A stretch of DNA of 64,000 nt, taken from NCBI RefSeq assembly GCF_964355755.1, contig NC_092672.1:32732501-32796500 (forward strand). Reading direction: 5' to 3'. Positions 58,401-64,000 of the stretch are shown piece after piece (within the stretch, counting starts at the first letter, position 1; each line of letters opens with the position of its first letter). The translations under genes and the position numbers were made by a program. Below the pieces are notes generated by a model. It ran no database searches, was not told the origin of the DNA, and saw only the letters and a list, made by a program, of their open reading frames with translations. The DNA is from Antedon mediterranea (taxonomy: Eukaryota; Echinodermata; Crinoidea; Comatulida; Antedonidae).

Positions 58401-59955
58401 AAACTAGCCGATTTGGTTCTGTGGAAGCCAGCGTTTTTTGGTGCTAAGCCAGATATGATTATCAAAGGTGGACAGATAGCCTGGGCTCAGATGGGTAAGA
58501 TATAGTTTATGGAATTTATGAATCTTCCACAGACATGGGGTGTGCACCAGTAGTGGATCTAGGTTCTCAAATTGCTACTGAACCTAATTTCCTATCATTT
58601 GCATATGCATTATGAATGCCCCTCTTCATATCTGTAGTAGATGTGCACATTGAACGCGGACATAATATGGAAGGCCTACACAAACTTCTATAGCCGTTTT
58701 CTGATATCCAGCACAAATTATACGATCAAAAAACAATTATAATTGGAACATTTAATAATTATATTGTACACATATTGTTATTTGTATCCTAGGTATGCCA
58801 AACGCCTCGATTCCGACTCCAGAACCAGTAAAAATGCGAAAGATGTTTGGCGCTTACGGCAAATCAGTCGGTGAATCTTCAGTGATATTCGTATCCCAAG
58901 CCGCAGGTAGTGCAATCAAGGAAAAATATGGAATCAACAAACGTGCCGAACCAGTTCGAGGGTAAAAAAACAAATTAAAATATAAACAGCCCCAATAAAA
59001 AATGTATATTTTACTGATTTGTTTTACATTTTTAATAATTAATTTTTAATAATAACGCATAATTAACATAACAATAGTATTATACAGTAGTAGAAATTAA
59101 ATACAATTAAATCTCTGTCTACACTATCAAACTTTATGTGACAAAAATATGTGATGTGCCCATATATGGACATGATGATGATTGTCATAGCACTACCATA
59201 TTTGGGAATATCACTAACATATTTGAGCACATCACACTTTTTTGTCAAACTATTTTGATAGTGTAGACAGAGCTTAAGAAGACAATGATCATACAATAAT
59301 ACGTAATGCTACTGCTGATAAGCGGTCGGGGTGGAATAATCAGGAGATATGCATGGACTTCCTAGGGCTGGAATATAATATGTGTTTGGGGTACAGAATT
59401 TGAAAGTTTTACTGTTCAGTTTTTACAATAATTCTATTAATATTATATTGACGTTATATTTTACAGATGTCGGCATTTGACAAAACTTGACATGGTACTG
59501 AATAACTATCTTCCAGAAATTACTGGTATGTAAATATGATACGATATAAATCCAAAAGCAAAATACTGAAAAATGACAATGCTGTGAGTATCAGTGGCTG
59601 GATCTCAATGGAGATACAAAAAAAAGCGAAAAACTAAATCAAAACGATAAAGTAAAACAGCCAGAAAAGTTAGCATAGCTTTCGGGCAACACTAGCCCTT
59701 CATCAGTGCACTATGATACGATATAATATACATTTTATTGAAGAAGTATAACTTAAGACCGTGTTTCCGCATCCGTAACAAAAATTACTGAGTTTTTATA
59801 CCATCTCTATTTTTTATTTTTCAGTGAATCCATCCACGTACAAAGTACACGTTCGAGATCGAGTTGCCAGGGATGAGGAAGAAAAAGAACCAGAGCATTT
59901 GACTTGCCCTCCGGCCAATCGGTTGGCATTAGCTCAAAGATACTTCCTGTTTTGA
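40403..59955 (+). CDS. urease, fused gamma-beta-alpha chain (urea amidohydrolase)
   Basis: About 22 coding exons (40403-40507, 41310-41333, 43481-43550, 47429-47619, 48264-48485, 48683-48762, 49827-49926, 50268-50348, 50751-50837, 50960-51085, 51487-51703, 52025-52129, 52722-52794, 53278-53425, 56209-56387, 57103-57217, 57553-57642, 57805-57903, 58395-58494, 58793-58961, 59467-59525, 59825-59955) give 856 residues, close to plant ureases (~840). Gamma part: MKLSPREQE...[20 protein letters not shown]; beta part: [13 protein letters not shown]; alpha part from [20 protein letters not shown]. Bi-nickel ligands are visible: DCHVHF (H409, H411), carbamylated lysine in GLKLHEDW (K496, H498), H525 in MIHTDT, H551 in HTYHSEG, and Asp in SSDSQAMGR. 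The flap MVCHHLD is present too. It hydrolyses urea to ammonia and carbamate. Exon 1 is interrupted by a transposon that may be spliced. Confidence 0.95.
40507..41304. mobile_element. 798-bp inverted-repeat transposon inside the first urease coding exon (candidate intron)
   Basis: Termini TGTTATGCGCGATTTGAACG and CGTTCAAATCGCGCATAACA are inverted and extend through palindromic TTGCGCAATTTGAAATTGCG units, of which at least eight copies occur inside. A 7-bp duplication CAGAGGC flanks it (40500-40506 and 41305-41311). The interrupted codons [11 protein letters not shown] are contiguous urease gamma sequence. Unspliced, the frame stops at 40571-40573. GT at 40508-40509 and AG at 41308-41309 would remove it in frame, adding one Ala. 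A solitary related end lies at 41702-41747 and a fragment at 43405-43440. Confidence 0.85.
41783..42673. mobile_element. 891-bp inverted-repeat DNA transposon (urease intron)
   Basis: Ends GGCGCTAGTTCCGTTTCGCA and GCGAAACGGAACTAGCGCC, flanked by an 8-bp duplication CAGTAGTA (41775-41782 and 42674-42681). The inverted arms are about 270 bp and include tttctatggagcgccaaaag. No transposase. A diverged second copy is at 44711-45549. Confidence 0.88.
42741..43375. repeat. dispersed ~630-bp repeat, copy 1 of 2 in the urease introns
   Basis: Begins agccccattccctacg, contains aaacggttaaaaatgtgaaa and ataccgggttttcccc, and ends gggaaggggtcttta. It is directly similar to 43887-44471 (begins agtcccattccctaca, ends agggaatgggtct). 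The two ends are inverted (cattccct / agggaatg), so this is probably another inverted-repeat element. Confidence 0.75.
43887..44471. repeat. dispersed ~600-bp repeat, copy 2
   Basis: Same order of motifs as 42741-43375 with scattered substitutions and small deletions. It lies in the large intron between the urease exons ending at 43550 and starting at 47429. Confidence 0.75.
44472..46919. mobile_element. 2.4-kb inverted-repeat element with TGCGAGGCA repeats, carrying a nested insertion
   Basis: Ends TATAGAGTATCACGGTG and CACCGTGATACTCTATA, then an inverted ggttgctagc / gctagcaacc pair. Subterminal clusters of tgcgaggca (left, 44558-44645) and tgcctcgca (right, 46455-46590) are inverted. The 891-bp family copy at 44711-45549 sits inside. 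A 16-G run lies at 46011-46024 or slightly beyond. No transposase is recognised. Confidence 0.7.
44711..45549. mobile_element. diverged copy of the 891-bp element, nested
   Basis: Shares gcgccaaaagagca, gctcttttggcgctcca, gtttttctcgcattt and the terminal tagtttcc / ggaaactagcgcc with 41783-42673, but with worn ends. Confidence 0.7.
46982..47175. mobile_element. 194-bp hairpin MITE
   Basis: Near-perfect palindrome: arms CACTGGGGcAAAATCTA... / ...TAGATTTTTCCCCAGTG, continuing through ggtacaaataatgaatgttt and its inverse. The centre is near 47080. It lies about 250 bp upstream of a urease exon. Confidence 0.85.
48883..49580 (-). mobile_element. 5'-truncated RTE-like LINE, 3' end of ORF2
   Basis: The minus strand encodes the polymerase C-terminal part: [52 protein letters not shown] and [16 protein letters not shown], then a stop at 48941. 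It is followed by a (gatgagat)n-type short tandem tail (48905-48940) instead of poly(A), as in RTE elements. Antisense within the urease intron between exons ending 48762 and starting 49827. A related fragment lies at 61-240. Confidence 0.85.
51707..51867. mobile_element. MITE (gcgtggttcccactag family) at a urease splice donor
   Basis: Starts cgtagttcccactagagacg, three bases into the intron (donor at 51704), and ends cgttggtagtgggaacca. Only the first bases of the donor are therefore non-element sequence. Confidence 0.65.
52213..52612. mobile_element. nested pair of MITEs (gcgtggttcccactag family) in a urease intron
   Basis: An outer pair of ends (agcgtggtgcccactagata at 52218; ttctagtgggaaccacgctt to 52609) encloses a complete inner copy (agcgtggttcccactagcga ... 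ctagtgggaaccaagctt, about 52268-52446), nearly identical to the copy at 21983-22149. Confidence 0.75.
53503..53695. mobile_element. MITE (gcgtggttcccactag family), diverged copy
   Basis: Begins aagcgtggttcccactagga and ends caatggaaaccaagcttta, with ttaa-like flanks. In the urease intron after the exon ending 53425. Confidence 0.65.
53958..54964. mobile_element. 1.0-kb inverted-repeat element, GGCCGTATTCACCAATC termini
   Basis: Ends GGCCGTATTCACCAATC and GATTGGTGAATACGGCC are perfectly inverted, followed by arms rich in aagggaaacacttaag words. The interior has an imperfect direct repeat (aggctaggtagagatgctag at about 54220 and 54448). No transposase. A solo end relic lies at 58305-58340. Confidence 0.85.
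54965..56208. other. urease intron remainder, no gene seen
   Basis: AT-rich with a CpG-containing stretch at 55440-55810. Short gccaaaatggctaaagt words occur near 53790 and again at 56030, hinting at a further degraded repeat surrounding the element above. Confidence 0.35.
56310..57035 (+). repeat. 84-bp tandem array copied from a urease exon end with its splice donor
   Basis: The last ~76 bp of the urease exon ending at 56387 plus its donor (gataagtaagtaggccca) recur at a strict 84-bp spacing: donors at 56388, 56472, 56556, 56640, 56724, 56808 and 56892. Two worn copies follow near 56965 and 57032. Every full copy retains coding sequence for the active-site flap region and an aa|gtaagt donor. 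Use of a distal donor would read into TAA directly. Confidence 0.92.
57279..57444. mobile_element. MITE, GTCTACACTATCAAACT family (copy 9)
   Basis: Ends aaagctctgtctactatcaa and ttgataagtgtagacagatc, in a urease intron. Confidence 0.85.
59109..59276. mobile_element. MITE, GTCTACACTATCAAACT family (copy 10)
   Basis: Ends aatctctgtctacactatca and ttttgatagtgtagacagag, in the urease intron before the exon at 59467. Confidence 0.9.
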
Positions 59956-61005
59956 ACGATATTTTTGTTGGAATTATTAATAGATATGACATCATTGTAT
60001 TGAGCATAGCTTTCAATTACATTTCAATTATGTTGTATAAAAATTATCTGGGGATTCGAAGTTGTTTTTATATTACATAATGTGACAAATTGTTCATATG
60101 AAAGTATATACTGTAAAACCCCTCCTTTGGGACACCCCTGTTTAGGGGACATTTTAAGGAGGTTATACTATAATTGGTATTTGCACGGTTTAAGTGTGCT
60201 TGCATGCAACAATTGTATCATGTATGACCATATAAGAAATGTACGTACATGAGAGTATACCTACTGTATTGGTTAGATACAGTGTAATCTTATAAATATC
60301 TAGCTCTACATATTTGATTGCATATTCGTAGAATAATATTGATATTAAATATCCAATACTCAGATGTTTCAATTGCTTGATATAACTGTATATCGGTGGT
60401 GAAGAACTACATTAAAAGCAAGTAGTGGAGCATTATAAACTATAATATTAGACTGCAACTGACATACATTGTATGACAAATAAAAATAAAATAATTATTA
60501 TATTACTGTTAAAACACAAGAATGTAGATGAATTTTTATTGTAACAAATTAAAGTGGAATACCAGAGTATAAATACATTCCTTTTGTATTTACAATAGGA
60601 ATTTAAACGCGTGCCTAATAATCGACATCGCTTATTTCTTTTACTACTGGCCAATCACATGTCGACTTTTGTTGACGTCACTGGCATTGAATGGTGGCGG
60701 GATAGTTATAAACTCTTCAGAAAGTATGGTGTGTGGAAAACAACGTCTATCCCCTGCGTCTGCTCAGTAAAAGTCAAGGAATTACGTTGTTTTCATGATA
60801 AAAGCCCTGGAATATATGGATATCAGGGAAAAGTGTAGGCAACGATTGAATTTCAAGGCAACGCACGTACAATACATCCAAACAGTACAAAAAATGTAAG
60901 TATGCCTAGGCCTAGGCTCATAGAGTAGTAGCAATTAATAACAGAAGTAGTAGTGGTAGGTGGTGAATAAGTACGAGTTCTACAATGTGACCTAGGCTAA
61001 TTAAA

Positions 61006-61008
<3 letters not shown>
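59956..61008. other. urease 3' flank and presumed promoter of the next gene
   Basis: aaataaaaataaaataat at about 60478-60497 offers AATAAA signals for urease. 60600-60900 is less AT-rich, with ccaatcac and tgacgtcac (CRE-like) motifs. It ends in a possible 5'UTR donor (aaaatgtaagtatg) near 60897, consistent with a first non-coding exon of the gene whose ATG is at 63950. Confidence 0.4.
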
Positions 61009-61041
<33 letters not shown>

Positions 61042-62225
61042 TTCATTTCATCACATACATAATACAAAATTAATATATAAAGGCAACGTAACTATTAAAA
61101 CGATATAATACTCTCTCAAAAATAAGAGAGTAATGAAATTAAAGAAAAAAAAAAATAATGTATCGCAAAAATACACTTAATAATAATCATTTTGCTAATA
61201 ATATGGTTGCCTTGTATTTTTGGTAAATGTGAAATAAATGATTATAATTAAGTAATTGTTTTTTGATTTTGCAACTAAATATGTACCACTTTGTAATTAA
61301 AATTAAAATGTTTGCATCACTGTGTGTTTTTCCAAAACCAAAACATATACTTTCTTTGGTGATAATTAAGTTATTGTTGATATTTCGATACATATATTGT
61401 TTTACATTTTCCCAAATGTTCTTTACCAGATCACATTCAAAGAACATATGTAGCAGTGTTTCCTGCTTTTCCTTGCAAAAACTACACATTGGTGAATCGA
61501 CCTTTGACATCTTAAAGAGCATTGTATTTGTATAAATTATACGATGAATAAATTTAAATTGAACATTTTTTAGCTTAGTGTCATTTGTACAGGCGTGTAA
61601 ATTTGAGAAAAGGTTTTTCCAATTAAGTTTGTTGTCAAACTCCTTTTCCCATTTGGATTCAATTCCAATTGGCTCTTCAACATTTTTTAATATAATGTGT
61701 TTATAGATATAATGACAATTTCTCGTTTTCACAGAAATGAATGTCTGCAATTTGGATTCAACTTCATTCGTTGTGTTTATACCTTGTTCAATTAATTTCT
61801 GTTTCCAGAGCTTTGGAATTGAATTTACAATCTGGTGATATAATAAGAAGTCTGGTTTAAAATTATATTTTTGGTTAAATTCGTCTAGTTCTAATATTTT
61901 CCCTTCTTTGTTCACGATATCTTTTACATAGTTTACATTTTTAACCAACCAATTTTTTTCAACTTTAAATTCTCTTTTATCAAAACATGAGTTGTTCCAT
62001 AAAGATTGATTTAAGATGTCCTCTATCGTATACGGTTCTACAAAATTGTATTCACTCCACGCAGAGAGTATATCTTTATGGAACCTTTCAAATTGTTTTA
62101 ATATTTTTGAAGATTTAGAAAAGTTGGTTTCGAAAACAATATTTCCTCCAACCTTTTTAATCTTACTTTTTAAAAACACTTTCCACTTGGATTGATTTCC
62201 ATCAAGATATCTTTTCACCCAACAT
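61009..62225 (-). mobile_element. 5'-truncated LINE with poly(A) tail, C-terminal ORF2
   Basis: The minus strand carries about 340 codons of a non-LTR retrotransposon C-terminus with the zinc-knuckle-like CSFCKEKQETLLHMFFEC (C-x2-C...H-x4-C, as in zf-RVT). It is followed by 3'UTR and a 31-T run at 61009-61039, the poly(A) tail of an antisense insertion. The frame is intact to its stop at 61187, so the insertion is fairly young. Upstream reverse transcriptase is missing. Probably L1/Tx1-like. Confidence 0.8.
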
Positions 62226-62982
62226 GATTTGAGAGATGTACAGTAACTCTTAAAATGGATATGAAAGGGTTCCTAGCAATATCATTTTATTGGCTCAACG
62301 TGTAGATCAATCAGTTTTAAGCTTGCCATAGTCATACTTAATGTTTTGGAGGACGACAACGCCCTCAAAACGCCCCTGAGAAACCTGTGAAAAACTTTTT
62401 GTGACGTCACTAAAAGTTATTTTTGTATTACAGAGATAGGAATTTAGCAGTAAATCATTGATTGATGCAAAAGCATGGTAGTAATTACTTATCGCTTTGA
62501 TATTTTTATTCTTGGATAAGTATGTTAGCCTAATCGAATAAAATTAATTCATATTATCACCCATGTTTTTTTTTAAACGGATTTTAATTTCGTTTTTCAA
62601 GGCCACCTTTTACGAAATTCATAGCCAAATCAGGGCCAAATGCCTATCTTGCTGGGTACACGGAGTTATTTTGCGCATGCGTGAGAATCACAGAGTCGAT
62701 CACACCTTGGCCTCTCTCTCGACCCTCCTCTCGCGAGCGATGTTTATTTCGCTATTTATTATACACGTATTATTGAAACATTCATTTTATTATTATTTCG
62801 TTGTAATTAACTGAAATTGATGGAAATTCGTCCACATCGTCTTGTTAACACTAACATCGTTTTGAAGAAACGGTTGGACGAGTAAATGGTGTTTGACAAT
62901 GCCATGGCCTGGAGCTAGCTAGCCTACCTAGGTCTTTTTAGTAGTGATGACTGCTGGATACGGTGTTTAGTCGCCCGGCCAG
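62226..62982. other. intronic or intergenic, no feature seen
   Basis: No supportable exon or element termini. Probably first intron of the gene at 63950. Confidence 0.35.
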
Positions 62983-63357
62983 CGTGTTTTTTTTTTCCAG
63001 GACGAACGTGGGCAGAAGTCATGAATAATTCATTACCTTACTTATTTTCTATTATAAAGAATTGAAAGATAGCTGATCTACTTCCTAAATATACTAAACC
63101 TAACCCTCTAAATAATCTCTCTCAACTATTAAAAAAAACATGTTCATGAAAGACCTCGAACCGAGGGCTTCAGCGTAATAGGTTAAAGCCTTTACCACTA
63201 GACCAAACATTTCGGTTGGCAAACGTTGTTTACACTAATTATTTAATCTCTCTGCATTCTTATATAGCGCCCTCTATAATGTTCCCTATTATGTCATAAT
63301 TAATCATGAATTATTCATGATTCTGCCCACGTTCGTCCTGGAAAAAAAAATTACGCG
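62983..63357. mobile_element. 375-bp foldback element with an embedded tRNA-like sequence
   Basis: Inner inverted arms ccaggacgaacgtgggcaga / tctgcccacgttcgtcctgg, then catgaataattcat and its inverse, flanked by T- and A-runs. A 9-bp duplication CCCGGCCAG lies at 62974-62982 and 63358-63366. On the minus strand at about 63150-63215 it reads ggtctagtggtaaaggc ... cggttcgaggtc, resembling tRNA A- and B-boxes. A related copy lies at 39472-39663. Confidence 0.8.
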
Positions 63358-63949
63358 CCCGGCCAGAGGTGAGAGAGCGTATGCTCCTTGATGTATCGTT
63401 GAGGGTGTTAATGGCAGGCACAATTGTGTTACCGTATTATGTATATACACATTATTTATAAGTACGTTTATTAATATTGTTGTGTGCTGTAGTGTCCTGA
63501 CTCTAACGCATTATTAAAATATTTTTTTGTTAGTACATGCCGCCCTAGCTAGGCTAGGCAACACTGAATACTAAATATTAGGATTCCCAATAAAATGAAT
63601 AAAGGTGGATTTTCTCTAATGTAGTAATAACGCTTATAACAGGCCAGGCCTAGTTAGGGGTATTTGAGCTTGTATCATATACAGTAAATAAACAATTCAT
63701 TTGTATTTATACCTACCAACGGGTCTATAATTGGAGTGCAACTATGATAATTGATGGACGGGATAAGCAAATGTATTTATTGATAGGAATGGAAGCACAA
63801 ATTATAATATTAAGGTAACAGATACTGAGCATTGCTATTTTAAACTGATCAAACCTACATAATACATTATACTAAATTATTATTTTGTTTTGAGGGCAGA
63901 TAAACATGTGCTTATTCATTTTCATTTTTTCAGGTGAATAGAAAGAAAG

Positions 63950-64000
63950 ATGCCCAGCGTACTTTATAATAGATGCTACTTGGATCATGCTTGCACGATA
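63950..64000 (+). CDS. start of an unidentified gene, cut by the window edge
   Basis: A strong acceptor (ttttttcag at about 63925-63933) is followed by a short leader and ATG at 63950 in an aaagATG context, then 17 open codons (MPSVLYNRCYLDHACTI). Too little is visible to name it. The 5'UTR exon may be near 60850-60897. Confidence 0.4.
   Translation, partial: MPSVLYNRCYLDHACTI

Noticed and set aside
60611-60838. 75-codon open frame (MPNNRHRLFLL...) downstream of urease
   Set aside because: No recognised domain and no splice context; the region looks more like the promoter or 5'UTR of the next gene.
63150-63215. Functional tRNA gene
   Set aside because: A- and B-box-like words are present but no convincing acceptor stem or anticodon loop, and the sequence is part of a repeated foldback element.

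Overview
This is an intron-rich, AT-rich animal genome window packed with transposon relics. The gene content fits a marine invertebrate deuterostome, most likely an echinoderm, though I cannot fix the species. It holds a eukaryote-type urease with its GTPase chaperone UreG, a coiled-coil outer dynein arm docking protein, a ZAP/PARP12-like ADP-ribosyltransferase pair beside a death-effector-domain (DED) protein, and three small single-fibronectin-III membrane proteins. Long palindromic TAGGCCTA low-complexity tracts recur throughout. All exon boundaries below were placed by hand from GT/AG signals, reading phase and family resemblance.

Layout. 1-250: 3' end of an antisense RTE-like LINE. 738-4502: PARP gene A (CCCH fingers, WWE, PARP catalytic domain) with two apparent frameshifts; a nonsense codon cuts off a tail that would end in a CaaX-like box. 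6641-8585: DED protein with a nuclear localisation signal. 8847-11332: PARP gene B, a partial tandem duplicate of A that has lost the second CCCH finger and the WWE region but keeps the catalytic domain; it has gained an acidic minisatellite tail ending in a CaaX-like box. 11333-16340: satellites and foldback repeats. 16704-23001: three FN3 membrane protein genes (one on +, two on -). 24028-27359: two non-autonomous elements with 8-bp target duplications. 27648-33075: ODAD1/CCDC63-like gene in 10 exons. 34328-40046: ureG on the minus strand, 6 exons. 40403-59955: urease on the plus strand, about 22 exons and 856 codons. 59956-63949: flanks of a following gene, an antisense LINE and a tRNA-containing foldback element. 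63950-64000: first codons of the following gene.

Functional picture. ureG and urease are divergent and share a 356-bp intergenic promoter region, so the nickel-delivery GTPase and its client enzyme are probably co-expressed. All recognisable urease active-site residues are present. The PARP pair and the DED protein look like an innate-immunity cluster. The most striking observation is a 798-bp inverted-repeat transposon inside the first coding exon of urease. A GT at the element end plus an AG in the target-site duplication would let it be spliced out in frame, adding one alanine: a candidate transposon-born intron. Other notable structures are an 84-bp tandem array that repeats a urease exon end with its splice donor, a Mutator-like element with tandem-repeat arms nested inside a MITE, and a coding minisatellite in PARP B that resembles subterminal repeats of a nearby hAT-like element.
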